From the NCBI GenBank assembly GCA_005503165.1, contig SCNT01000006.1, positions 1-64,000 of the forward strand: a stretch of 64,000 bases of DNA, read 5' to 3'. Position 1 is the first letter of the stretch. Each line of letters begins with the position of its first letter. This DNA is from Sphingomonadaceae bacterium 3R27E2-A (GTDB taxonomy: Bacteria; Pseudomonadota; Alphaproteobacteria; Sphingomonadales; Sphingomonadaceae). The translations under genes were made by a program, and so were the position numbers. Of the stretch, positions 37,055 through 45,603 are shown one piece after another. The notes beneath the pieces are model-generated. The model did no database searches, was not told the origin of the DNA, and saw only the letters and a list, made by a program, of their open reading frames with translations.

Positions 37055-37496
37055 GCTTCACGTCCCAGTTGTAAGGGATCTTGTCGGTGAACGGGTCCAT
37101 GCGGTCGATCTCGTCGGCACGGTGCGCGATCGTCGTGCAGTTCGCTACGATCGCCGGGTACTGGCCATAGCCCTTGAAGCCGTTCCACACGAAGGGCGGC
37201 ACCGTGACGAGGCAGTAGTTATCCTCGCCCATGAAGATTTCCTGCAGTTCGCCGCGCGTCGGCGAACCTTCGCGGTCGTCGTAGAGGACGAATTTGATGC
37301 GGCCGTGGACGACCGCATAGTTCAGCGTCATTTCGCTGTGGATGTGCCACGCCTTGATCGCGCCGGGCTGGACGCAGGAGAAATAGATTTCTCCGAATTT
37401 CTCGAAATGCGGAGCATCGGCGCGCAGCATGTGCATGATCTTGCCGCGCTCGTCCGGAATCTGCCGCAGCGGTGTAATCAGGACGCCGTCGATCAT
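37047..37496 (-). CDS. RmlC-like cupin (dTDP-4-dehydrorhamnose 3,5-epimerase-related)
   Basis: A 149-residue cupin. It keeps the family start DERGKIMHMLRAD and the core SCVQPGAIKAWHIHSEMTLNYAVVHGRIKFVLYDDREGSPTRGE...VTVPPFVWNGFKGYG. Compared with RmlC the usual RG-H-Q active-site segment reads KAWHIHSEM, so catalysis (3- and/or 5-epimerisation of a 4-keto sugar) is likely but altered. Its neighbours are CDP-glucose 4,6-dehydratase upstream and an SDR downstream, so the substrate is probably CDP-4-keto-6-deoxyglucose rather than a dTDP sugar. Confidence 0.82.
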   Translation of the reverse strand: MIDGVLITPLRQIPDERGKIMHMLRADAPHFEKFGEIYFSCVQPGAIKAWHIHSEMTLNYAVVHGRIKFVLYDDREGSPTRGELQEIFMGEDNYCLVTVPPFVWNGFKGYGQYPAIVANCTTIAHRADEIDRMDPFTDKIPYNWDVKHG

Positions 37497-37517
37497 CTAT
37501 ATCCCCCTTGGGTTGGT

Positions 37518-38630
37518 TCAGGCCGCCCAGGCGAGCGATTTCGCCCGCGCCTCGGCCACATAGGTTGCGATATCGTGACGCGTCTGCGCCAGCGGGTCGG
37601 CGCCGTCGGCGACCACCGCTTTGTACCAGCCCGCGGTCAGCGCGACGCCGTCAGCGAAGTCGAGCGTCGGCGCCCAGTCGAGCTTGTGATACGCCTTGTC
37701 GATCGACAGCCCGAGCAGCCCCGCCTCGTGCACCGCGCCGGGCTCGGCCGCATTGATCCAGTCGCCTGGCCAGTGCTTCAAAAATTCGGTGACCAGCCGT
37801 TCGACCGACCCGTTGGCTTCGACCCAGGGGCCGAAGTTGAATGCCTCGGTCACGTCGGCAGGCGATTTCACGCGTGCGGTCGTCGCCGCGCCGCCGAGCA
37901 GGGCGCCGAGCCAGAGATAGCCGCTCAAAGATTCGAGCACATGCTGCCAGGGCCGCGTCGCGCGCGGGTTGCGGATGCGGATCGCCTCGCCCTGCGACAG
38001 GCTGCGCACGCAGTCGGGGACGATGCGGTCGACCGACCAGTCGCCGCCGCCAATGACATTGCCCGCGCGCACCGTCGCCATCTTCACCGGGCTGTCCGGC
38101 GCCGAAAAGAAGCTGCGGCGATAGCTGTGCGCCGCGATCTCGGCGGCGCCCTTCGACGCGCTATAGGTGTCGTGGCCGCCCATCGGGTCGTCCTCGCGGT
38201 AGCCCGACAATATCTCGCGGTTCTCGTAGCATTTGTCGGAGGTAACGCAGATCGCCACCGCGGGTCGCCCGGCGCGGCGCAGCGCGTCGAGGACATGCAC
38301 CGTGCCCATGACGTTGGTCGCCATCGTCTCGACCGGATTGTCGTAGCTATAGCGCACCAGCGCCTGCGCCGCGAGGTGCAGGACATAGTCGGGCTGGTGC
38401 GCTGCCACGACATCGTTAACCGCGTCGGCGTCGCGCACGTCGGCGAGGATATGCGTCAGCCGGTCGGCGAGGCCGATGCTGGCGAAATGCGTCGGGCCGT
38501 CGTCGACCTTGTGCGAGAAGCCGACGACATTGGCGCCAAGCGTGAGCAACCATTCGGCCAGCCACGAACCCTTGAAGCCGGTGTGTCCGGTGAGGAGGAC
38601 GGTCTTGCCGCGATAGGCGTCGCCGAACAT
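37518..38630 (-). CDS. rfbG: CDP-glucose 4,6-dehydratase
   Basis: Converts CDP-glucose to CDP-4-keto-6-deoxyglucose. The 370-residue extended SDR has the cofactor motif VLLTGHTGFKGSWLAEWL (typical of RfbG/DdhB), LHLAAQALVRYSYDNPVETMATNVMGTVHVLDA, ICVTSDKCYEN, and the active site DTYSASKGAAEI with YxxxK intact, then RAGNVIGGGDWSVDRIVPD and RNPRATRPWQHVLESLSGYL. ATG 38630 is taken over upstream 38675 because the conserved start (MFGDAYRGKTVLLTGHTGFKG) follows at once. It lies 8 bases after rfbF. Confidence 0.94.
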   Translation of the reverse strand: MFGDAYRGKTVLLTGHTGFKGSWLAEWLLTLGANVVGFSHKVDDGPTHFASIGLADRLTHILADVRDADAVNDVVAAHQPDYVLHLAAQALVRYSYDNPVETMATNVMGTVHVLDALRRAGRPAVAICVTSDKCYENREILSGYREDDPMGGHDTYSASKGAAEIAAHSYRRSFFSAPDSPVKMATVRAGNVIGGGDWSVDRIVPDCVRSLSQGEAIRIRNPRATRPWQHVLESLSGYLWLGALLGGAATTARVKSPADVTEAFNFGPWVEANGSVERLVTEFLKHWPGDWINAAEPGAVHEAGLLGLSIDKAYHKLDWAPTLDFADGVALTAGWYKAVVADGADPLAQTRHDIATYVAEARAKSLAWAA

Positions 38631-38638
38631 CGCGCCGC

Positions 38639-39424
38639 TTACCACTTCTTCCAGGGCGCCTGCCCGTCGGCCCACAGCTCGTTGAGCAGCGAATATTCGC
38701 GCGGGGTATCCATCGGCTGCCAGAAACCATTATGCTCGAACATCATCAGTTCGCGGTCGGCGGCGAGGCGTTCCATTGGCTCGCGCTCGAGGATCAGCTC
38801 CTCGCGGTCGTCGAGGTAATCGTCGACGAAATTGCGGTTGAAGACGAAGAAGCCGCCGTTGATGTGGCCGCCCGATACCTGCGGCTTTTCGTTGAAGCTG
38901 GCGACGACGCCGCCCTCGGTGCCGAGTTCGCCGAAGCGGCCCGGGGGATAGACGCCGGTCAGCGTCGCGGTCTTGCCATGGCCCTTGTGGAAATCGACCA
39001 GCGCGGTGATATCGACATCGCCGACGCCGTCGCCATATGTGGCGCAGAAATGCTGGACCCCGTCGAGATAACGCGCGCCGCGGCGGATGCGCGCGCCGGT
39101 CATCGCATCCTCGCCGGTTTCGGCGAGCGTAACCTTCCAGTCTTCGGTCTGGTGCTTGTGGAACTGCAGCCGGTCCTCGCCGCGCTTCGACAGATCGACG
39201 GTGACGTCGGACGACTGGTTCGCATAATTGAGGAAGAAGTCGCGGATGATATCGCCCTTGTAACCCAGCAGCAGCACGAATTCGTTGATGCCGTGCGCGG
39301 CGTAGATTTTCATGATGTGCCAGACGATCGGCTTGTCGCCGATCGGCACCATCGGCTTGGGCAAGGTTTCGGAAACTTCGCGGAGGCGGGTCCCGCGACC
39401 GCCGCAGAGAATCAAGGCTTTCAT
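38639..39424 (-). CDS. rfbF: glucose-1-phosphate cytidylyltransferase
   Basis: Makes CDP-glucose from CTP and glucose 1-phosphate, the entry step to CDP-deoxy sugars. The 261-residue protein starts MKALILCGGRGTRLREVSETLPKPMVPIGDKPIVWHIMKIYAAHG, the nucleotidyltransferase signature with the RfbF-specific continuation, and has GDGVGDVDITALVDFHKGHGKTATLTGV, GGHINGGFFVFNR and the end FWQPMDTPREYSLLNELW. An upstream in-frame extension to 39538 is not conserved. It heads the CDP-sugar group; 120 bp separate it from selO upstream, enough for its own promoter, though none was recognised. Confidence 0.95.
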   Translation of the reverse strand: MKALILCGGRGTRLREVSETLPKPMVPIGDKPIVWHIMKIYAAHGINEFVLLLGYKGDIIRDFFLNYANQSSDVTVDLSKRGEDRLQFHKHQTEDWKVTLAETGEDAMTGARIRRGARYLDGVQHFCATYGDGVGDVDITALVDFHKGHGKTATLTGVYPPGRFGELGTEGGVVASFNEKPQVSGGHINGGFFVFNRNFVDDYLDDREELILEREPMERLAADRELMMFEHNGFWQPMDTPREYSLLNELWADGQAPWKKW

Positions 39425-39544
39425 AGGGCTGGGCTCATTCCGTTCTGTTGGGTCAGGATGCGGCGGAATCAATTGGGCTTTTGCGTGCCCGCTCGGTAGC
39501 CGCAAAGCCTGGACGCTGCAACGCGATTGAGCCCGCAACTGCCT

Positions 39545-41008
39545 TCATGTGCCGCAATAAGTGACATAAGGCGCGGCGGCGGCGGGGGCTGGGCCCGCAA
39601 AACCCGCCCCTTCGGGGCGCTCGGCATAGGGGTTGCGGACGACTTCGAGCAGCGCCTCGAAGGGTGCCAGATCGCCGGTTTCGGCGGCATCGAGCGCGGT
39701 CTCGACCAGGTGATTGCGCGGAATATAGAGCGGGTTCACGCGGTCCATCGTGGCAGCGCGCTCGACTGGATGAATATCTTCTCGTTCGAGCTGTGCCCAC
39801 CAGTTGGCGATCCACGGCGTCATCGCCTCGGGCTCGGGGAGCAGCGCCTGCACCGCGTCGGCTTCGCCGCGCAGCAGTTGCGCCAGCGCGCGGAAGAAGC
39901 CGGTGAAATCGACACCATGCGTTTCGAGTTCCCCGAACAGTTCGTCGATCAGCACCGCGTCGCTCTCGTGCGCACTCGCAAGGCCGAGCTTGGCGCGCAT
40001 CCTTGCGAACCAGTGGCTGCGGAAGCGATCGGGGATCGCGTCGACGAGCGCCTTGGCGGCCTCGACATCGGCGGGGTCGACGGCATGGATCGCGGGGAGC
40101 AGCGCCTCGGCGAAGCGCGCCATGTTCCAGTGGAGGATCTGCGGCTGGCGGCCATAAGCGTAGCGCCCGTTGGCGTCGATCGAGCTGAACACCGTCGAGG
40201 CCGAAAAACGGTCCATGAAGGCGCAAGGGCCGTAATCGATCGTCTCGCCGCTGATCGCGACATTGTCGGTGTTCATCACCCCGTGGATGAAGCCTACGCC
40301 GAGCCAGTGCGCGACGAGGTCGCACTGCAGCCCGATGACGCGGTCGAGCAGCGCGAGATGCGGGTTCGGCGCTGCGGCGAGGTCGGGGAAATGGCGGCGG
40401 ACGCTGTAATCCGACAGCTGGATCACATGCTCGGCGCCGAAATGCGCGGCGAAGAACTGGAAGGTGCCGACGCGGATATGGCTCGCCGCGATGCGCGTGA
40501 GCACCGCACCGGGATGCGCGCGCTCGCGCTGGACGCGGTCGCCGGTCGCGACGGCGGCGAGCGAGCGGGTGGTCGGGACGCCCATCGCCGCCATCGCTTC
40601 GGAAACCAGATATTCGCGCAGCACCGGGCCGATCGCGGCCTTGCCGTCGCCGTTGCGCGAGAAAGGCGTTGGGCCCGATCCCTTGAGCTGGACGTCGAAG
40701 CGTTTGCCGTCGGGCGCGACGATCTCGCCGAGCAACAGCGCGCGGCCGTCCCCGAGCTGGGCCGAGAAATGACCGAACTGATGCCCCGCATAGGCAAAGG
40801 CGAGCGGGTTGGCGCCGCCGGGCATCGCCTGCCCCGAGAAGAGGCGCGCCAGCGTCGCGTCGTCGGCGCCCGCGGTGTCGAGGCCGAGCTTTTCGGCGAG
40901 CCTGTCGTTGAAGGCGAGCAGCTTCGGCGCCGATGGCGTGGCGGCCTCGGCGGGCGCGTAAAAGCCTTCCATGTCGCGGTGGAAGCTGTTGTCGAATGCG
41001 ATATCCAT
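39545..41008 (-). CDS. selO: protein adenylyltransferase SelO (YdiU/UPF0061)
   Basis: Pseudokinase-fold enzyme that transfers AMP to protein hydroxyl groups and takes part in redox stress responses. The 487-residue protein has the N-terminal FNDRLAEKLGLD, AYAGHQFGHFSAQLGDGRALLLGE, the ATP-contacting QLKGSGPTPFSRNGDGKAAIGPVLREYLVSEAM, and the metal/active-site GVMNTDNVAISGETIDYGPCAFMD. It ends TYCGT, so a single C-terminal Cys stands where E. coli SelO has its redox-active cysteines. Start ATG 41008 (MDIAFDNSFHRD) is preferred to 41044. It lies between two sugar-nucleotide groups on the same strand, with no obvious functional link. Confidence 0.93.
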   Translation of the reverse strand: MDIAFDNSFHRDMEGFYAPAEAATPSAPKLLAFNDRLAEKLGLDTAGADDATLARLFSGQAMPGGANPLAFAYAGHQFGHFSAQLGDGRALLLGEIVAPDGKRFDVQLKGSGPTPFSRNGDGKAAIGPVLREYLVSEAMAAMGVPTTRSLAAVATGDRVQRERAHPGAVLTRIAASHIRVGTFQFFAAHFGAEHVIQLSDYSVRRHFPDLAAAPNPHLALLDRVIGLQCDLVAHWLGVGFIHGVMNTDNVAISGETIDYGPCAFMDRFSASTVFSSIDANGRYAYGRQPQILHWNMARFAEALLPAIHAVDPADVEAAKALVDAIPDRFRSHWFARMRAKLGLASAHESDAVLIDELFGELETHGVDFTGFFRALAQLLRGEADAVQALLPEPEAMTPWIANWWAQLEREDIHPVERAATMDRVNPLYIPRNHLVETALDAAETGDLAPFEALLEVVRNPYAERPEGAGFAGPAPAAAAPYVTYCGT

Positions 41009-41051
41009 GGGCGCCTTTGTCGATCCTGCGCCCGGCGATTGCAAGCGCGTG

Positions 41052-41993
41052 TCAGGCGTGGTGCGCGAGGAACCAGTCGTACGTTGCTGCGATGCCTTCG
41101 CGGAGGTCGATCTTGGGCGACCAGCCCATGGCGGCGAGCTTGGCGTTCGACATCAGCTTGCGCGGGGTGCCGTCGGGTTTGCTGGTGTCCAGTTCGATCG
41201 CGACATCGGCGCCGACGACCTCGATCACGAGCCGTGCGAGGTCGGCGATCGCGATGTCGCTGCCCGAGCCGACGTTGACATGACCCGCGTCCGAATAGCT
41301 CTTCATCAGGAAGACACAGGCGTCGGCGCAGTCATCGACGTGGAGGAATTCGCGCATCGGCGTGCCGCTGCCCCACAGCGTCATCGTCTTCGCGCCAGAT
41401 ACCTTGGCCTCATGCGCCTTGCGGATCAGCGCGGGCAGAACATGGCTGCTGTTGAGGTCGAAATTGTCGCCCGGCCCATAGAGATTGGTCGGCATCGCCG
41501 AAATATAGTCGGCGCCATATTGGCGGCGGTAGCTTTGCGCGAGTTTGATCCCCGCGATCTTGGCGATCGCATACCATTCGTTGGTCGGCTCGAGCGGGCC
41601 GGTGAGCAGCGCCTCCTCGATGATCGGCTGCGCGGCGAACTTGGGGTAGATGCACGACGAACCGAGGAAACAGAGTTTCGCGACCCCGGCGCGGTGCGCG
41701 GCATCGACGATATTCGTCTCGATCACGAGGTTCTGGTAAAGGAAATCCGCCGGAAAGCTGTCGTTGGCCAGGATGCCGCCGACCTTGGCCGCGGCTAGGA
41801 ACACCGCATCGGGCTTCTCGCGCGCGGTCCACTGCCGCACTGCCGCCTGGTCGAGCAGATCGAGCGCGTCGCGCCCTGCGGTCAGGACCTCGCAATTCTC
41901 CTCGGCAAGCCGGCGCACGAGCGCGCTGCCGACCATGCCGCGGTGCCCCGCGACCCACACGCGCTTGCCCGCGAGAGAAAAAGCCTCAGCCAT
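41052..41993 (-). CDS. fcl: GDP-L-fucose synthase
   Basis: NADPH-dependent 3,5-epimerase/4-reductase turning GDP-4-keto-6-deoxymannose into GDP-L-fucose. The 313-residue SDR has [18 protein letters not shown], the Fcl-specific [54 protein letters not shown], active site [14 protein letters not shown] (YxxxK), and [29 protein letters not shown]. It overlaps gmd by 8 bases and follows it directly, the standard pathway pair. Confidence 0.96.
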   Translation of the reverse strand: MAEAFSLAGKRVWVAGHRGMVGSALVRRLAEENCEVLTAGRDALDLLDQAAVRQWTAREKPDAVFLAAAKVGGILANDSFPADFLYQNLVIETNIVDAAHRAGVAKLCFLGSSCIYPKFAAQPIIEEALLTGPLEPTNEWYAIAKIAGIKLAQSYRRQYGADYISAMPTNLYGPGDNFDLNSSHVLPALIRKAHEAKVSGAKTMTLWGSGTPMREFLHVDDCADACVFLMKSYSDAGHVNVGSGSDIAIADLARLVIEVVGADVAIELDTSKPDGTPRKLMSNAKLAAMGWSPKIDLREGIAATYDWFLAHHA

Positions 41994-43071
41994 GCGCCGG
42001 GGTCGTGCCGGCCTTGTACGCCGCGAGGTCGGCGGCGACCATTTCGCGGCAGAGTTCGCGCACCGGGGTCTCGTGGCGCCAGCCGAGCTTCTGATGCGCC
42101 TTCGACGCGTCGCCGATCAAAAGATCGACCTCGGTCGGCCGGAAATAGCGCGGGTCGACCTCGACGAGGCACTTGCCGCTGGCCTTGCACCAGCCCTTCT
42201 CGTCGACGCCCTCGCCCTTCCACTCGAGCGCGATGCCGACGTCCTGGAAGGCCCATTCGACGAAATCGCGCACGGGTGTGGTTTCGCCCGTCGCGAGAAC
42301 ATAGTCGTCGGGCTCGTCCTGCTGCATCATCATCCACATGCCGCGGACATATTCGGCGGCGTGACCCCAGTCGCGCTTGGCGTCGAGGTTGCCGAGATAC
42401 AGCTTCTCCTGCTGCCCCAGGCTGATCGCCGCGGCGGCGCGGGTGATCTTGCGCGTCACAAAGGTCTCGCCGCGAAGCGGGCTTTCATGGTTGAAGAGAA
42501 TGCCGTTCGAGGCGTGCATGCCATAGGCTTCGCGGTAATTGACGACGATCCAATAAGCATAGAGCTTGGCCGCGGCGTACGGGCTGCGCGGATAGAAGGG
42601 CGTGCTCTCGCGCTGCGGCACTTCCTGGACGAGGCCATAGAGTTCGGACGTGGACGCCTGATAGAAGCGGCACGTCTTTTCCATGCCGAGGATGCGAATG
42701 GCCTCCAGAAGGCGCAGCGTGCCGATCGCATCGCTGTTCGCGGTATATTCGGGGGTCTCGAAGCTCACCTGCACATGGCTCTGCGCCGCGAGGTTGTAGA
42801 TTTCGGTCGGCCGCGTTTCCTGCACGATGCGGATCAGGTTGGTGCTGTCGGTCAGGTCGCCATAATGGAGGTGCAGCCGCGCATTTTCGACGTGCGGATC
42901 CTGGTATATATCCTCGATCCGTCCGGTATTGAACGATGAGGAGCGGCGCTTCAGCCCGTGGACGACATAGCCTTTTTCGAGCAGCAGGCGCGCCAGATAG
43001 GCGCCGTCCTGCCCGGTGATCCCGGTGACGAGGGCGATCTTTTCTTGTCCGGACAAGCCGTTGGTCCTCAT
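41986..43071 (-). CDS. gmd: GDP-mannose 4,6-dehydratase
   Basis: Forms GDP-4-keto-6-deoxy-D-mannose, the precursor of GDP-L-fucose and other 6-deoxy sugars. The 361-residue protein has [101 protein letters not shown], the active-site region [10 protein letters not shown] and [47 protein letters not shown]. Length and motifs are canonical. It is the first gene of the leftward arm, divergent from the UDP-glucuronate epimerase. Confidence 0.97.
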   Translation of the reverse strand: MRTNGLSGQEKIALVTGITGQDGAYLARLLLEKGYVVHGLKRRSSSFNTGRIEDIYQDPHVENARLHLHYGDLTDSTNLIRIVQETRPTEIYNLAAQSHVQVSFETPEYTANSDAIGTLRLLEAIRILGMEKTCRFYQASTSELYGLVQEVPQRESTPFYPRSPYAAAKLYAYWIVVNYREAYGMHASNGILFNHESPLRGETFVTRKITRAAAAISLGQQEKLYLGNLDAKRDWGHAAEYVRGMWMMMQQDEPDDYVLATGETTPVRDFVEWAFQDVGIALEWKGEGVDEKGWCKASGKCLVEVDPRYFRPTEVDLLIGDASKAHQKLGWRHETPVRELCREMVAADLAAYKAGTTPAHG

Positions 43072-43238
43072 GTTGAAAGCGGCGCCACAGGGCGGTCCGC
43101 GCGTCGTTTCGGGGCGACCTCCCCTTTCCGCGCTGCGGGCGCGAAGTCAACCGGCTGTTGGCCTAGCCTCATGAAACTTCGCCCTTGTTGCAATGCACCA
43201 GCATGGCTATCGCGGCGCTCGGCAACAGGAGACAGGGT
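43072..43238. promoter_or_regulatory. divergent control region in the middle of the polysaccharide locus
   Basis: A 167 bp gap between gmd (leftward) and the UDP-glucuronate epimerase (rightward) where both arms of the locus must be initiated. On the minus strand a TTGACT (about 43145-43150) could be a -35 element for gmd, and a less GC-rich patch (43170-43200) lies on the epimerase side. No clear -10 boxes or operator repeats were found. Confidence 0.35.
43227..43232 (+). promoter_or_regulatory. ribosome binding site favouring the TTG start of the epimerase
   Basis: AGGAGA ends six bases before a TTG at 43239. Translation from there gives the family-typical [20 protein letters not shown]. 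The in-frame ATG at 43203 lacks a comparable site and would add 12 residues. Confidence 0.6.
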
Positions 43239-44234
43239 TTGACCGTGCTCATCACCGGCGCCGCCGGCTTCATCGGTTTCCACCTCGCCCGGCGCCTGAT
43301 GGGCGAAGGCCGGCCGGTGGTCGGCATCGATATCGTCAACGACTATTACGACCCGGCGCTGAAGCGCGCGCGGCTCGCCAAGCTCTCCGAAAAATTTGGC
43401 GGTCTCTTCACCTCCCGGCAGGTCGATTTCGCCGATGCGGACGCGCTTGACGAAGCGCTGGCCGGCCTGCAATTCACCGATATCGCACATCTGGGTGCGC
43501 AGGCGGGCGTGCGCTACTCGATCGACAACCCGCGCGCCTATGTCCAGTCGAACCTCGTCGGGCATCTCAACCTGCTCGAAGTCGCGCGGGCGCGGCAGGT
43601 GCCGATGGTCTATGCCTCCTCCTCGTCGGTCTATGGCGGCAACAAGACCCTGCCCTTCCGCGTGGAGGACCGCGTCGACCATCCGATGTCGCTCTATGCT
43701 GCGACCAAGAAGTCGGACGAACTGATGAGCGAGACCTATGCGCACCTCTATCGCATTCCGCTCACGGGCCTCCGCTTCTTCACCGTCTACGGCCCCTGGG
43801 GCCGCCCCGACATGGCGATGTGGATATTCACCAAGGCGATCTTCGCCGGCACGCCAATCCAGGTCTTCAACGCCGGTGCGATGCGCCGCGACTTCACCTA
43901 TATCGACGATATCGTCTCGGGAGTCGCGGCGTGCATCGCCAATCCGCCGCCCGACGACGGTGAAGTGAAGGCAGGGGGCAGCGTCGCGCCGCACCGCCTC
44001 TACAATATCGGCAACAATCGCTCCGAAGAGCTGACGCGGATGATATCGCTGATCGAGGAGGCCTGCGGGCGCGAGGCGGTCAAGCAGATGGCGCCGCTGC
44101 AGCCCGGCGACGTCCCCGAAACCTATGCCGACATCAGCGCGATTTCAGGCGACCTCGGCTACGAGCCGACGACGCCGATCGACGTCGGTATCCCCAATTT
44201 CGTCAGCTGGTACCGCGACTATCACGGGCTCTGA
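43239..44234 (+). CDS. UDP-glucuronate 4-epimerase (GAE/LpsL/CapI type)
   Basis: Interconverts UDP-glucuronate and UDP-galacturonate. The 331-residue extended SDR has LITGAAGFIGFHLARRLMGEG, IVNDYYDPALKRARLAKL, LGAQAGVRYSIDNPRAYVQSNLVGHLNLLE, ASSSSVYGGNKTLPF, active site HPMSLYAATKKSDELMS (YxxxK) and LRFFTVYGPWGRPDMAMWIFTKAIFAG, all hallmarks of this subgroup. The TTG start is chosen on its Shine-Dalgarno sequence and on family length. It precedes a TviB-type dehydrogenase by 34 bp; a classical UDP-glucose dehydrogenase making its substrate is not in the window. Confidence 0.9.
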   Translation: MTVLITGAAGFIGFHLARRLMGEGRPVVGIDIVNDYYDPALKRARLAKLSEKFGGLFTSRQVDFADADALDEALAGLQFTDIAHLGAQAGVRYSIDNPRAYVQSNLVGHLNLLEVARARQVPMVYASSSSVYGGNKTLPFRVEDRVDHPMSLYAATKKSDELMSETYAHLYRIPLTGLRFFTVYGPWGRPDMAMWIFTKAIFAGTPIQVFNAGAMRRDFTYIDDIVSGVAACIANPPPDDGEVKAGGSVAPHRLYNIGNNRSEELTRMISLIEEACGREAVKQMAPLQPGDVPETYADISAISGDLGYEPTTPIDVGIPNFVSWYRDYHGL

Positions 44235-44268
44235 GCCCCGGCGCCTCTCCCCAAGGAAATCTCGTACT

Positions 44269-45534
44269 ATGAAGATCGTCGTCGTCGGGCTGGGTTATGT
44301 CGGACTGCCGCTCGCGGTGCAACTCGCGAAACATTTCGGGACTGTCGGGCTCGACAGCAACAGGGGGCGCATCGCCGAACTGAAGGACGGCCACGACCGC
44401 ACCGGCGAGGTCGATGGCGCAGCACTCGCTGCCTCTACGCTGGCGCTGACGAGCGATGCTGGCGAATGCCGCGGCGCGGACCTCTATATCGTCACCGTGC
44501 CGACCCCGATCGACGCCGACAACCGGCCCGACCTGTCGCCGGTGCGGAGCGCCACACGAACCGTCGCGGCGCTGATCGATCCCGCGAAGAAGCCGACGAT
44601 CGTTTATGAAAGCACCGTCTATCCGGGCGTGACCGAGGATATCTGCGGGCCGATGATCGAGGAACTCTCCGGGCTCGCGCGCGGCACCGATTTCTTCCTC
44701 GGCTATTCGCCCGAGCGCATCAATCCCGGCGACCGCGAACATACGGTCGACAAGATCATGAAGGTGCTCGCTGGCGAGAATGCGGAAATCACCGAACTGC
44801 TGGCCGAGGTGTATGGCAAGGTGACCAGCGGCGGGGTGTTCCGCGCCCGCTCGATCCGCGCCGCCGAGGCGGCAAAGGTGATCGAGAACGCCCAGCGCGA
44901 CATCAACATCGCCTTCATGAACGAGGTCACCAAGATATTCTCGGCGCTCGACATTTCGGTGTGGGACGTGCTCGACGCGGCGCGGACCAAGTGGAATTTC
45001 CTGCCCTTCGAGCCCGGGCTGGTCGGCGGCCACTGCATCGGGGTCGACCCTTATTATCTGAGCCACCGCGCGCAGGAGCTGGGGATCGATCCGCAGGTCG
45101 TGCTGTCGGGCCGCGCGATCAACGACGGAATGGCAGAATGGATGGCGGGCGAAGTGGATCGCGCGCTGGGCAAGGCCGAGGCCGACATTCTGATCCTGGG
45201 GCTGACCTTCAAGGAAAATGTGCCGGACCTACGCAACAGCAAGGTGATCGACCTGGTCGAGGCGCTCCGCCGCCGCGGTCACCGTGTCGCGGTTCATGAT
45301 CCGCACGCCGATCCCGCCGAAGCGCGGCACGAATATGGGCTCGATCTGGTGCCGATGCCCGGCGGTCCGGCCTATGATTGCATCGTCGGCGCCGTGCGGC
45401 ACGACAGCTTTCGTGCGCTCGAAGCCGCCGAACTCGCCGGGATGCTGCGCCCCGGCGGGCTTGTCGCGGACCTCAAGCGGATGTGGAACACCGAGCGCGT
45501 AGCCGTTACGGACGGGCGTTACTGGTCGATTTGA
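44269..45534 (+). CDS. tviB: nucleotide-sugar 6-dehydrogenase, TviB/WbpO type (UDP-GlcNAc or UDP-GalNAc dehydrogenase)
   Basis: Four-electron oxidation of a UDP-N-acetylhexosamine to the uronic acid. The 421-residue protein has the Rossmann start MKIVVVGLGYVGLPLAVQLAKHF, YESTVYPGVTEDICGP, GYSPERINPGD, the TviB-like AAKVIENAQRDINIAFMNEVTKIF, KWNFLPFEPGLVGGHCIGVDPYYL with catalytic Cys256, and GLTFKENVPDLRNSKVIDLVEAL. These segments fit TviB/WbpO better than UDP-glucose dehydrogenases. It could supply UDP-GlcNAcA to the WbpB/D/E enzymes coded 17 kb downstream, or UDP-GalNAcA together with the adjacent epimerase. Start ATG 44269 has AAGGA upstream. Confidence 0.88.
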   Translation: MKIVVVGLGYVGLPLAVQLAKHFGTVGLDSNRGRIAELKDGHDRTGEVDGAALAASTLALTSDAGECRGADLYIVTVPTPIDADNRPDLSPVRSATRTVAALIDPAKKPTIVYESTVYPGVTEDICGPMIEELSGLARGTDFFLGYSPERINPGDREHTVDKIMKVLAGENAEITELLAEVYGKVTSGGVFRARSIRAAEAAKVIENAQRDINIAFMNEVTKIFSALDISVWDVLDAARTKWNFLPFEPGLVGGHCIGVDPYYLSHRAQELGIDPQVVLSGRAINDGMAEWMAGEVDRALGKAEADILILGLTFKENVPDLRNSKVIDLVEALRRRGHRVAVHDPHADPAEARHEYGLDLVPMPGGPAYDCIVGAVRHDSFRALEAAELAGMLRPGGLVADLKRMWNTERVAVTDGRYWSI

Positions 45535-45603
45535 CCCCCGGGGGGTGGCATTCGCTGCATTTCCTGCCTAAAGCCGCACGCAATGATAATAATGGAAGTC
45601 TGA

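Noticed and set aside
39605..39619. Terminator-like CGCCCC-GAA-GGGGCG followed by GGTTTT on the minus strand
   Set aside because: It lies within the last codons of selO (ERPEGAGFAG) about 60 bases before the stop, and the T-run is short. Codon choice explains it.
45533..45545. ACCCCCGGGGGG palindrome after the TviB-type gene as a terminator
   Set aside because: It has no loop and no T-tract, so it cannot form a normal intrinsic terminator.
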